From the NCBI GenBank assembly GCA_020631635.1, contig JAHDGW010000006.1, positions 1 to 33,747 on the forward strand: a stretch of 33,747 nt of DNA, read 5' to 3'. Position 1 is the first letter of the stretch, and each line of letters opens with the position of its first letter. The notes below the pieces were generated by a model. That model was not told the DNA's origin. It worked only from the letters and a program-made list of their open reading frames with translations, and searched no databases. This stretch comes from Saprospiraceae bacterium (GTDB lineage: Bacteria; Bacteroidota; Bacteroidia; Chitinophagales; Saprospiraceae). Position numbers and translations under genes: made by a program. Shown one piece after another: positions 1-8,363 of the stretch.

Positions 1-188
1 ATATAACGATCTCCTGATGAGAAATAACTTTTGCCTATACAGCTGTAATATACAGAGTCCAGCAAGTTAGTCTTACCCATTCCATTGCGACCAACAACTA
101 CATTCAACTTGACATCAAAATCAACGCTGATCTGTTCGAAATTTCTAAAATTGAATAATCTAGTTTTATGTAGTGTCACTTGCTCCAA
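1..188 (-). CDS. recF: DNA replication/repair protein RecF, N-terminal fragment (runs off the window; start codon uncertain, TTG at 188 or GTG at 179)
   Basis: Reverse-strand translation gives ...LEQVTLHKTRLFNFRNFEQISVDFDVKLNVVVGRNGMGKTNLLDSVYYSCIGKSYFSSGDRY, a RecF N-terminus with Walker A (GRNGMGKT). The track's + strand ORF 85..312 is antisense to it. Confidence 0.85.
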   Translation of the reverse strand, partial: MEQVTLHKTRLFNFRNFEQISVDFDVKLNVVVGRNGMGKTNLLDSVYYSCIGKSYFSSGDRY

Positions 189-254
189 CCGCCAATATGA
201 TTTTATTCTATTTGAATTGATTTATATAACAAGTGTTAAAATTAGATGTAATCG

Positions 255-318
255 CTTGGTTTCCAAGATGAAGCTCTTTTTGAGTTTCGTAGCCAGTGCT
301 ACGGGAGGATAAAAAGCT
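255..318. other. Structured intergenic hairpin region
   Basis: CTTGG-TTT-CCAAG (255-267), then an extended hairpin 272-318 with core TTTCGTAGC-CAGT-GCTACGGGA (285-306) and outer TTTTT/AAAAA plus AGC/GCT pairing. Confidence 0.45.
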
Positions 319-394
319 GAAATATTGGGAAGCAATGGATTGCATATCAATTAACAATTTGTTTTTAAATCACTTCATTGTATATCTAATCTAA

Positions 395-421
395 AAATGA
401 AATTCATTTGTTATATCTTTG
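395..421 (+). promoter_or_regulatory. Putative pdhA promoter: -7 element TATCTTTG (414-421) with palindrome AAATGAA-A-TTCATTT (395-409) just upstream
   Basis: Matches the Bacteroidota TAnnTTTG -7 consensus. The palindrome is a perfect 7-1-7. Confidence 0.45.
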
Positions 422-486
422 CAAAGTTAAGAAGTATCACTAGATCAAAGACCGTGATGCGATAATACTAACAACATCTAATCAGA

Positions 487-1527
487 ATGACTATGGCAGC
501 TGTGGTAGAAGCGAAACCTAAATCAAAGAAAAAAAGTACTTCAAAAAAATATTCTAAAGCAACATATCTCAAATGGTATGAAACCATGTTGCGTATTAGA
601 AAATTTGAAGAGGCTACATTGAAAGCTTACTCCAAACAAAAAATAAGAGGTTTCTGTCATGTATATATCGGACAAGAAGCTATAGCTGCGGGCTTAGTAA
701 GTGCTATTACACCAGATGACAAAATAGTCACCGCATACCGTCAGCATGGTATAGCGTTATGTCGAGGATTGGATTCCAACTCTTGCATGGCAGAGCTTTT
801 TGGTAAAGAAACAGGATGTGTAAAAGGGAAAGGAGGATCTATGCACTTCTTCTCGAAAGAGCATAATTACTTCGGAGGTAATGGAATTGTAGGTGCCCAA
901 ATTCCAATAGGCACCGGTATCGCATTCGCAGAGCACTATAGAGAGACCAAAAACCTATGCGTGACCATGTTTGGTGATGGTGCCGCGAGACAGGGAGCTC
1001 TATATGAGTCTTACAACATGGCTATGACATGGAATCTTCCCGTACTATATATATGCGAAAACAATGGTTATGCGATGGGAACATCTGTCTCTCGTACAAG
1101 CAATGTCCAAGAAATAGCCAAAGTTGGCTCAGCATTTGACATGCCTAGCGAATCGGTAAATGGTATGAGTCCTGAGGAAGTTCACGAAGCTCTCTCTAGG
1201 GCGGCTAAGCATATCAGGTCAGGTAAAGGCCCCTACTTCTTGGAGATAAACACCTATAGATATAGAGGACATAGCGTAAGTGATCCTGGAAAATATCGAT
1301 CAAAAGAAGAGGTGCAAGAGTACAAAGAAATAGATCCTTTAAAGGTGACAGAAAATAAAATTCTAGATCAAAAAATAGCATCTAAAGCAGAGATTGATAA
1401 AATCAAAGACGCTATTAATAAGGAAATCGAAGCGGCCGTTAAGTTTGCAGAAGAATCAGATTACCCTATATCTTCTGAACTGTATGAAGACAACTATCTT
1501 CAAAAAGATTATCCTTTCTTGACGTAA
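487..1527 (+). CDS. pdhA: Pyruvate dehydrogenase (acetyl-transferring) E1 component subunit alpha
   Basis: 346 aa; RGFCHVYIGQEAIAAG, TPP-binding FGDGAARQGALYESYNMAMTWNLPVLYICENN, YRYRGHSVSDPGKYRSKEEV. Confidence 0.93.
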   Translation: MTMAAVVEAKPKSKKKSTSKKYSKATYLKWYETMLRIRKFEEATLKAYSKQKIRGFCHVYIGQEAIAAGLVSAITPDDKIVTAYRQHGIALCRGLDSNSCMAELFGKETGCVKGKGGSMHFFSKEHNYFGGNGIVGAQIPIGTGIAFAEHYRETKNLCVTMFGDGAARQGALYESYNMAMTWNLPVLYICENNGYAMGTSVSRTSNVQEIAKVGSAFDMPSESVNGMSPEEVHEALSRAAKHIRSGKGPYFLEINTYRYRGHSVSDPGKYRSKEEVQEYKEIDPLKVTENKILDQKIASKAEIDKIKDAINKEIEAAVKFAEESDYPISSELYEDNYLQKDYPFLT

Positions 1528-1607
1528 AAAGACCACTTAAAAAGGAACCAACTTCATTTATTATTTACTCATATGTTGAGATTTGATAATAATAACAACG
1601 ATTTTTA

Positions 1608-1615
1608 TATTTTTG
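1608..1615 (+). promoter_or_regulatory. Putative -7 element TATTTTTG upstream of the TPR gene (TTTG at 1582-1585 could be the -33 element)
   Basis: TAnnTTTG match 22 bp after a TTTG; 22 nt upstream of the ATG. Confidence 0.45.
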
Positions 1616-1637
1616 CGGTCGTTTTAAGAAAAGCATT

Positions 1638-2315
1638 ATGGCAAGAAGAAGACAAACAAAACGCGAGCAGGACGAAACGCTCATTGATTTAGTAGAAGCT
1701 AAAGAAAGTGCTCAAAGTTTTTTTGAGAAAAATCAGATGGCAATTATAGGAATTGCTGCAGCACTAGCAATACTGATAGGAGGATATTTTATCTGGAAAG
1801 TACTGATAAATGAACCTGCAGAAAAAGAAGCTATGGCTTCACTTACGAAGGCACAGCAACAGTTTGAAGTAGATTCTTTTGCGCTTGCATTAGAAAATCC
1901 TGGAGCTGGATTTGATGGTTTCTTAGATATCATAGATAACTATGGTGGTACAAAAGCAGGTAATCTTGCCAACTATTATGCCGGCGTAAGTTATTTAAAC
2001 TTAGGTAACTATCAAGTTGCTATTGAATATCTTTCTGATTTTAGCCCTAGTGGTAAGGTTAGCCCAATTATGAAATTTGGCGCTTTAGGAGATGCCTATT
2101 CTGAATTGAATGAGTTTGATAAAGCACTATCTAGCTATAAAAAAGCAGCATATAATTCTGATAATAATTTATTATCTCCGTATTATTTAAAAAAATATGG
2201 GATGCTATCTGCTGTACAAGGAAATCAAGAACAGGCGAATGATGCTTTCAATAAGATCAAAAAGGATTATCCTAGCTCAACTCAAGCTAGAGATATAGAA
2301 AAATATCTACGTTAA
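1638..2315 (+). CDS. Membrane-anchored tetratricopeptide-repeat protein
   Basis: Single N-terminal TM (MAIIGIAAALAILIGGYFIW) followed by TPR-like helices (NLANYYAGVSYLNLGNYQVAIEYL, GALGDAYSELNEFDKALSSYKKAA). Confidence 0.8.
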   Translation: MARRRQTKREQDETLIDLVEAKESAQSFFEKNQMAIIGIAAALAILIGGYFIWKVLINEPAEKEAMASLTKAQQQFEVDSFALALENPGAGFDGFLDIIDNYGGTKAGNLANYYAGVSYLNLGNYQVAIEYLSDFSPSGKVSPIMKFGALGDAYSELNEFDKALSSYKKAAYNSDNNLLSPYYLKKYGMLSAVQGNQEQANDAFNKIKKDYPSSTQARDIEKYLR

Positions 2316-2342
2316 TAACTTCTAGACATAATAGTTGTTACT

Positions 2343-2381
2343 AATAGGTAGGATGACAAGATCATTCTACCTATTTTTTTT
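2343..2381 (+). terminator. Strong rho-independent terminator/attenuator hairpin between the TPR gene and ribH
   Basis: AATAGGTAG-G-ATGA-CAAGA-TCAT-T-CTACCTATT (14 bp with one G-T pair, 5-nt loop) with an 8-nt T run (2374-2381). Confidence 0.85.
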
Positions 2382-2391
2382 AACCCAAATC

Positions 2392-2913
2392 ATGATCATG
2401 TCAAGCGCCAATCAATCATTATCGAAAGCCACTCAAGAACACCTACCATCAGGGCAAGGAAAAAAGATAGCCATACTGATAAGTGAATGGAATAAAGATA
2501 TAAATACTGCTATGCTTGAGGCAAGCAAAAATTTATTAGTCGATAATAAAGTGTCCTCTGATGATATTTTAGAGTATTGGGTGCCTGGAGCATTTGAGTT
2601 GCCAGCAGCAGCGAAAATGATCAATGCTAAACATAATCCTGATGCCATTATATGTCTTGGTTGTGTGATAACGGGTGAAACAAAACATGATGAATACATC
2701 TCTAATGCAGTTGCACATGGCATTATGTCATTAAGCATAGGACTCAATAAGCCTGTAATATTTGGAGTCATTACTCCAAGAACAAAAGAACAAGCGGAAG
2801 ATAGAGCTGGAGGAAAACACGGTAATAAAGGTGTAGAGGCCGCTGCCACAGCACTTAAAATGCTTAATCTCAAGAAAGAGTTAGATTCTAAGAAAAAATC
2901 AATAGGATTTTAG
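2392..2913 (+). CDS. ribH: 6,7-dimethyl-8-ribityllumazine synthase
   Basis: GKKIAILISEWN...WVPGAFELPAAAKMI...AIICLGCVITGETKHDEYISNAVAHGIMSLS...PVIFGVITPRTKEQAEDRAGGKHGNKGVEAA. The track start (2335) lies upstream of the terminator hairpin, so ATG 2392 or 2398 is preferred. Confidence 0.92.
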   Translation: MIMSSANQSLSKATQEHLPSGQGKKIAILISEWNKDINTAMLEASKNLLVDNKVSSDDILEYWVPGAFELPAAAKMINAKHNPDAIICLGCVITGETKHDEYISNAVAHGIMSLSIGLNKPVIFGVITPRTKEQAEDRAGGKHGNKGVEAAATALKMLNLKKELDSKKKSIGF

Positions 2914-2915
2914 AT

Positions 2916-3770
2916 ATGATACGCGAAATTCATACGATAGAGCAAGGTAAATTTAAACTAGATGGCGGAGCTATGTATGGCGTAGTACCCAAGTCACTTT
3001 GGGATAAGCTCAATCCTAGTGATGAAAATAATATGTGTACCTGGACAATGCGATCTCTCGTATTTAAAGAGGGTGATCGTACCATACTTATAGATACAGG
3101 CATTGGTAATAAACAAGATGATAAATTTCGATCACACTTCTACCCTTCTCAGGAAGAACTGTACATACCCGCATTAAAAGCTCAAGGATACATCAAAGAA
3201 GATATCACTGATGTCTTTCTTACGCATTTACATTTTGATCATGTGGGTGGAGCACTCGAGCTAAACCCTAAGGGCAAAATACAAGCTACTTACCCTAATG
3301 CTAAATACTGGGTAGGTGAAGAACAATGGAAGGCCGCAATGAATCCTAATCCTAGAGAAAGAGCTTCTTTTTTGAAAGAAAATTTAGTACCCTTACAAGA
3401 GATGGGGCTAATAAACTTTATAGAAAGCCATAGTGATGTTGTCTCCTTTTCATCACATATCGATATGAAATTTTTGTATGGTCATACAGCAGGTATGATT
3501 CTCCCTATACTTAAATTACAACATAAAAAGATCATATTTGGTGCAGACTTAATACCATCTAGTGGGCATATCGGTATGCCATATGTAATGAGTTATGATT
3601 TACATCCATTAGATACCATGCTAGAAAAAGAATGGCTTTACGAATATATGTCACCTGAAGATATAGTTGTATTTGAGCATGGCCCACAGATAGAAGCTGC
3701 TACCCTAAAGCGTGATGACAAGGGACGTATAAGAGTACATAAAACAGGAAAATTGGCTGATTTAATCTAA
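2916..3770 (+). CDS. MBL-fold metallo-hydrolase
   Basis: THLHFDHVGG (HxHxDH) and ILIDTGIGNK; ribH stop is 2 nt upstream. Confidence 0.85.
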   Translation: MIREIHTIEQGKFKLDGGAMYGVVPKSLWDKLNPSDENNMCTWTMRSLVFKEGDRTILIDTGIGNKQDDKFRSHFYPSQEELYIPALKAQGYIKEDITDVFLTHLHFDHVGGALELNPKGKIQATYPNAKYWVGEEQWKAAMNPNPRERASFLKENLVPLQEMGLINFIESHSDVVSFSSHIDMKFLYGHTAGMILPILKLQHKKIIFGADLIPSSGHIGMPYVMSYDLHPLDTMLEKEWLYEYMSPEDIVVFEHGPQIEAATLKRDDKGRIRVHKTGKLADLI

Positions 3771-4115
3771 CATAGCTTCTCTTACTTTCTTAGGTAATGA
3801 TTGAAAAACAAGATCATAAGAATGCTTAAGCAGCTCTAAAATCAATGAGTCTCCTAAGTGATCTAGGTAGAGTGTATTCCAATGTTTTTTATTCATATGG
3901 TAACCCGGTATAATGTGATCGGGATACTCTTCTCTAAGCTCAAGTGCTCGTTGGGGATCGCATTTAAGGTTGACACTGTGTTCGTTAGGATCAAGTCTAA
4001 GTAAAGCAAACATTTTGGCCCCTACTTTAAATACTAAAGCACCATCACCGAAAGGCATAGATTCTTCCGCCCCAACTAGAGCTAAACAGGATGATCTAAA
4101 TAATTCAATATCCAT
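3762..4115 (-). CDS. MmcQ/YjbR family protein
   Basis: 117 aa; FPGDG-like MPFGDGALVFKVGAKMFALL, HWNTLYLDHLGDSLILELLKHSYDLV, typical of YjbR/MmcQ. Confidence 0.8.
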   Translation of the reverse strand: MDIELFRSSCLALVGAEESMPFGDGALVFKVGAKMFALLRLDPNEHSVNLKCDPQRALELREEYPDHIIPGYHMNKKHWNTLYLDHLGDSLILELLKHSYDLVFQSLPKKVREAMLD

Positions 4116-4178
4116 AGATAAATTTTTAAAAAGTTGAGAAATTTCAAATCTAATTCACATAAAGATCGTTTTTATCTA

Positions 4179-4186
4179 TAATTTTG
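4179..4186 (+). promoter_or_regulatory. Putative -7 element TAATTTTG upstream of the cytochrome c peroxidase gene
   Basis: TAnnTTTG match about 100 nt upstream of the ATG; no clear -33 element. Confidence 0.3.
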
Positions 4187-4283
4187 CGGAGCGGACAGAA
4201 AAACCTACTTGTTTAATGTTAAGCAACTTACATATTAAATTTTTATTTAATATATTTGATTGGTGTAAGAGTTAAGTAGAAAT

Positions 4284-5621
4284 ATGAGAAATTTTATTGG
4301 TCTTTTTGTAGTAATAGGATTATTAGCTGGATGTACTAAGGATAAAATGCCTAGACTTGTTGAGTTAGACAATCAACTCAGGCTAAATATACAAGCCGTA
4401 AGTCCAGATAATACCGTGGACTACTATATCATTGATGATGAAAATGATCTAGCCAATATTCCTGCAGATCCTCTCAATCCCCTTACGCGAGAAAAAGTAG
4501 AATTAGGTAAGCTAATGTTCTACGAAACAGGATTAGGGGTAGATTCAAAATTCGAATTCGGATCGGGTACTTATTCTTGTGCAACCTGCCATATTCCAGA
4601 AGCTGGTTTTAGACCCGGTACTTTTCAAGGAATTGCAGACGGTGGAGAAGGTTTTGGTGTAAATGGTGAAGATAGGACTAAACACCCCAGCTATCAACCA
4701 GAAGATCTTGATATACAAAGCGCAAGGCCATTGAGTCTAGTGAATGTTGCCTATGTTACTAATACTTTTTGGAATGGAGCATTCGGAGCTACAGGCGCTA
4801 ATATAGGTACAGAACATTTATGGAATGAAGAAGATGGTACACATTTTAACCATACGGGCCATTTAGGGATTGAAGCACAAAATATGGAAGGTCTTCATGT
4901 ACATAGGATACGCATAGATGAAGAAATTCTTGATCAGTACGGTTATACTAAGTTATTTGACGAGGCGTTTCCTGATATCCCTGCTACCGAACGATATACC
5001 CAAGCTACTGCATCGCTTGCCTATTCTGCTTATATCCGAACGATACTATCCACGAAAGCTCCTTTCCAAAATTGGCTCAAAGGGGATAGCTATGCAATGT
5101 CTTTTGAACAAAAGCAAGGTGCTATTTTATTTTTTGGGAAAGCACAGTGTTATCAATGTCATTATGAAGAAAACCTAGGAAGCACTGAGTTTCATGCTCT
5201 AGGTGTCAATGATATGTTTATGAGGCCAAGTTTCAATACAAGCCCTAGTGATAAAAGAAATCTTGGTAGAGGTGGTTTTACTTTAAATGCAGAAGATAAC
5301 TATAAATTTAAGGTACCTGGTATATATAATATGAGTGATACTCCTTTTTACTTTCACGGATCATCCAAGGAAAGCCTCTATGATCTCGTAGAATATAAGG
5401 ATAAAGCTATCAAAGAAAATCCGAATGTTCCCGACAGCCAGATGTCTGATAAATTTAATCCCGTAAATCTTACCGAGGAAGAAAAAGGATATTTAGTGGA
5501 TTTCTTAGCAGAAGGATTACGTGATCCTGATCTTACAAGGTATGCTCCCACCTCGTTACCATCAGGCTTATGCTTTCCCAATAATGATCCGCAGTCTAGG
5601 CTAGATTTAGGTTGTGATTAA
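4284..5621 (+). CDS. Di-heme cytochrome c peroxidase (MauG/CcpA-like) lipoprotein
   Basis: Lipobox LLAGC; two CxxCH heme motifs, CATCH (4578-4592) and CYQCH (5148-5162). Confidence 0.88.
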   Translation: MRNFIGLFVVIGLLAGCTKDKMPRLVELDNQLRLNIQAVSPDNTVDYYIIDDENDLANIPADPLNPLTREKVELGKLMFYETGLGVDSKFEFGSGTYSCATCHIPEAGFRPGTFQGIADGGEGFGVNGEDRTKHPSYQPEDLDIQSARPLSLVNVAYVTNTFWNGAFGATGANIGTEHLWNEEDGTHFNHTGHLGIEAQNMEGLHVHRIRIDEEILDQYGYTKLFDEAFPDIPATERYTQATASLAYSAYIRTILSTKAPFQNWLKGDSYAMSFEQKQGAILFFGKAQCYQCHYEENLGSTEFHALGVNDMFMRPSFNTSPSDKRNLGRGGFTLNAEDNYKFKVPGIYNMSDTPFYFHGSSKESLYDLVEYKDKAIKENPNVPDSQMSDKFNPVNLTEEEKGYLVDFLAEGLRDPDLTRYAPTSLPSGLCFPNNDPQSRLDLGCD

Positions 5622-5773
5622 TTTATAACTGTGTTTCAAATACTCTAGTAAGTAGAGTTAAATAAACAACATTCCTTTCTCAGCTCAAAAATACAACAGC
5701 TGATATACTATATATGATTTTGATTATAGCCAAGACCTTGACATTATCCACGACTAAAATCTTATAATCATTC

Positions 5774-6865
5774 TTAGTATTCTACATCTAACTCAGGGGA
5801 GAGGTACCAACTAGAGTCTGAGTAACTCGCTCTTATATTTTGTAATATCGAAGGTAGATCGGAATCATTGTTACAATCGACGAACAAGCCTACTCTAGTA
5901 TAACCAATGTTGTTGGGCTCCTTGAAAACCCTATGACCATCCTTCTTTATTCTAGCGATCATCGTATTTGCATTATTAGCATTCTTGTAAGAGCCTACTA
6001 CTATGATACACCCTTCTTCTATGATATCTTCTGATAAATTATAATTGTATACTATCTCTCTTACAGGCCCTTGCATCGCCTCTGAGTCATCAGTGTTAGT
6101 ATTTCTACTATCTATGTGATGAGATTCAGCTTTTCGACTCAATGCTTCACTCTGATCATCTAATATGGAGTCGTCAGTTTGTGCTTCAGAAATATTAGTC
6201 ACCGGATATGTTCTATTTCGGAGTTCGTTCTGTTTATATAATTGTGAACATTGAGATATCAATAGTACAATGGCCAGTATGAGTATAGCACATAGCATAT
6301 AGTCTTTCCATCGAGATTGAGTATACACAGAATTCAGAACCTCCGATGGATTTGGATCGTTTATGGCCTTTGACTTAAAGTCTTCAGCATACTTCTTATT
6401 CTCTTCTAGTTTTGATAAGATAATCTCCTCCTTAGGCGCTTGTCCTCTTTCTATAGGATTTAATTGTAAAGTAGGTAACATGGTGCCCATTCCCTGATAC
6501 AATATAGCATCAGGAACAAACTCAATAGTTTTATCTTCCTTTTGTTTTAATTCGCCTATACCATACAACTTAGCCATTCTGTAATTTAGAAGTCGATTCA
6601 GTACCTGCTCTGAAAACTCTCTAATCTTATCCTCGGCCTTATTTTTAGAAATATTGAGTATGCTGCATACATAATCAATAAAACCAGAATCACTAAAATA
6701 GCTATCATCAAAGCTGTATTTGGTCGCTGATGGCTTTATACTTTTGGATACTACATGGAGTGAGGATGGAATGTACTCTTCTTTAAACCTTCCTAATCCT
6801 GGTACAATGACTTCGCCATGCAACAGTAAATAGTTTTTAATCAGGATGTTTAACTTTTTACTCAT
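5774..6865 (-). CDS. HU-CCDC81-like and SPOR domain-containing membrane protein
   Basis: N-terminal HU/CCDC81-like VIVPGLGRFKEEYIPS...; TM DYMLCAILILAIVLLISQ; C-terminal SPOR-like CIIVVGSYKNANNANTMIARIKKDGHRVF...YTRVGLFVDC. Confidence 0.82.
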   Translation of the reverse strand: MSKKLNILIKNYLLLHGEVIVPGLGRFKEEYIPSSLHVVSKSIKPSATKYSFDDSYFSDSGFIDYVCSILNISKNKAEDKIREFSEQVLNRLLNYRMAKLYGIGELKQKEDKTIEFVPDAILYQGMGTMLPTLQLNPIERGQAPKEEIILSKLEENKKYAEDFKSKAINDPNPSEVLNSVYTQSRWKDYMLCAILILAIVLLISQCSQLYKQNELRNRTYPVTNISEAQTDDSILDDQSEALSRKAESHHIDSRNTNTDDSEAMQGPVREIVYNYNLSEDIIEEGCIIVVGSYKNANNANTMIARIKKDGHRVFKEPNNIGYTRVGLFVDCNNDSDLPSILQNIRASYSDSSWYLSPELDVEY

Positions 6866-6884
6866 ATACCATTCTCCAAGCCTT

Positions 6885-6892
6885 CAAAAGTA
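6885..6892 (-). promoter_or_regulatory. Putative -7 element TACTTTTG (reverse strand) for the HU-SPOR gene
   Basis: TAnnTTTG match on the minus strand, 20 nt upstream of the start; overlaid by direct repeats CTAAACTAT at 6893 and 6906. Confidence 0.35.
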
Positions 6893-7065
6893 CTAAACTA
6901 TGAAGCTAAACTATTGAATATCAGTGTTAAAAACATGAAAGATATTAGATAGAAAATATCTCTATACATAAGGTGTTAGTATTCATAATTATGCTAAATG
7001 GAATAAGGATAATAATATTTCAAAAATATGACCTAATGAGATGATCAAGCCCTTATTTTTATATC

Positions 7066-8352
7066 ATGAAAAGAGCAAAATCGGCAGAACTGTTTGAAGA
7101 AGCAAAAACACTTTTTCCTGGTGGAGTAAATTCACCTGTACGTGCATTTAAATCGGTAAGCGGTCCGCCTTTATTTATTAAAAAAGGTAATGGGTGCATC
7201 ATTACAGACGAAGATGACAATGATTTTATAGATTTTTGCTGCTCGTGGGGACCACTTATTTTGGGTCACAATAATGATCGTATCAGAGAATCCATTACTG
7301 AAACGATAGCCCACGGAACTTCGTTTGGTACACCGACTAAACTAGGTAATAAAATCGGACGATTAATTATCGAAAATCACCGATATCTAGATAAGATACG
7401 ATTCGTCTCATCTGGCACTGAGGCCGTTATGTCGGCGATAAGACTTGCTAGAGGATATACAGGTAGAGATAAAGTAGTAAAATTTGAGGGTTGTTATCAT
7501 GGTCATGTAGATTCTTTACTAGTAAAAGCTGGTTCTGGACTAGCAACTTTTGGTGTAAGCACTTCCGCTGGTATTCCCAAATCTCTTATCGAGGATACTT
7601 ACGTACTGGGATTAAATGACTTAGCAGGACTCGAGGCACTTTTAGAGGAAAAAAGCCATGAAATATCATGCATTATCATAGAGCCTATACCTGCAAATAA
7701 TGGTCTACTTATACAGGACAATAATTTCTTAGCTTGGGTAAGGCAGCTATGTGATAGATTTGATGTCCTTTTGATATTTGATGAGGTTATTTCTGGATTT
7801 AGAGTGGGATTTGAAGGTGCCGCTGGTTACTACCATATCCAACCAGATATCATAACTTTTGGTAAAATCATAGGTGGTGGTATGCCTGTTGGGGCATATG
7901 GAGGAAATCATGAAATCATGAGTCATATAGCACCTGACGGAGACGTATATCAAGCAGGCACCCTATCCGCCAACCCTGTAGCGATCTCAGCGGGTATAGC
8001 CGCTATCGAACAATTATTAGAAGATGGTTTTTACGAAAAGCTAGAGAAAAAAACAAATTACTTCTTGGATCAAATCAGAACGCATATATCAGATCACGAT
8101 TTGCCCGTCAGAATACAAAGTATAGGATCCATTTTTTGGTTTGCATTCGCTAAAGATAGAATTGCAACCTCTAATGAAATCGATGCGGACTCTATGCAAT
8201 ACTTCAGGGCAATGCATCATGAATTACTGCAACGCGGAGTGTATCTAGGGCCATCAGGTTATGAAGTAGGATTTGTTTCCGCTGCTCATGATCACAAGCA
8301 TCTAGATATTGCTGCTGGACATATCAATGAAGTACTAAGTCAGATTTTTTAA
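7066..8352 (+). CDS. hemL: Glutamate-1-semialdehyde 2,1-aminomutase
   Basis: SAELFEEAKTLFPGGVNSPVRAFKSV, GTEAVMSAIRLARG, GCYHGHVDSLLVKAGSG, FGKIIGGGMPVGAYGG (PLP lysine). Confidence 0.95.
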   Translation: MKRAKSAELFEEAKTLFPGGVNSPVRAFKSVSGPPLFIKKGNGCIITDEDDNDFIDFCCSWGPLILGHNNDRIRESITETIAHGTSFGTPTKLGNKIGRLIIENHRYLDKIRFVSSGTEAVMSAIRLARGYTGRDKVVKFEGCYHGHVDSLLVKAGSGLATFGVSTSAGIPKSLIEDTYVLGLNDLAGLEALLEEKSHEISCIIIEPIPANNGLLIQDNNFLAWVRQLCDRFDVLLIFDEVISGFRVGFEGAAGYYHIQPDIITFGKIIGGGMPVGAYGGNHEIMSHIAPDGDVYQAGTLSANPVAISAGIAAIEQLLEDGFYEKLEKKTNYFLDQIRTHISDHDLPVRIQSIGSIFWFAFAKDRIATSNEIDADSMQYFRAMHHELLQRGVYLGPSGYEVGFVSAAHDHKHLDIAAGHINEVLSQIF

Positions 8353-8363
8353 CGCTTAAGTAC

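Noticed and set aside
85-312. + strand ORF of 75 aa
   Set aside because: Antisense to the recF N-terminus and running into the intergenic hairpin; low-complexity, non-protein-like sequence.
255-318. tRNA or tRNA-like interpretation of the recF-pdhA hairpins
   Set aside because: No acceptor-stem pairing, T-loop consensus or 7-nt anticodon loop; kept only as an unclassified structured region.
2433-2873. - strand ORF of 146 aa opposite ribH
   Set aside because: Shadow ORF antisense to a well-conserved RibH coding frame; no recognisable features.
4918-5178. + strand 86-aa ORF inside the cytochrome c peroxidase gene
   Set aside because: Out-of-frame within a CDS with both heme motifs intact.
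5642-5658. Hairpin ACTCTA-GTAAG-TAGAGT after the peroxidase gene
   Set aside because: 6-bp AT-rich stem lacking a T tract; could be chance.
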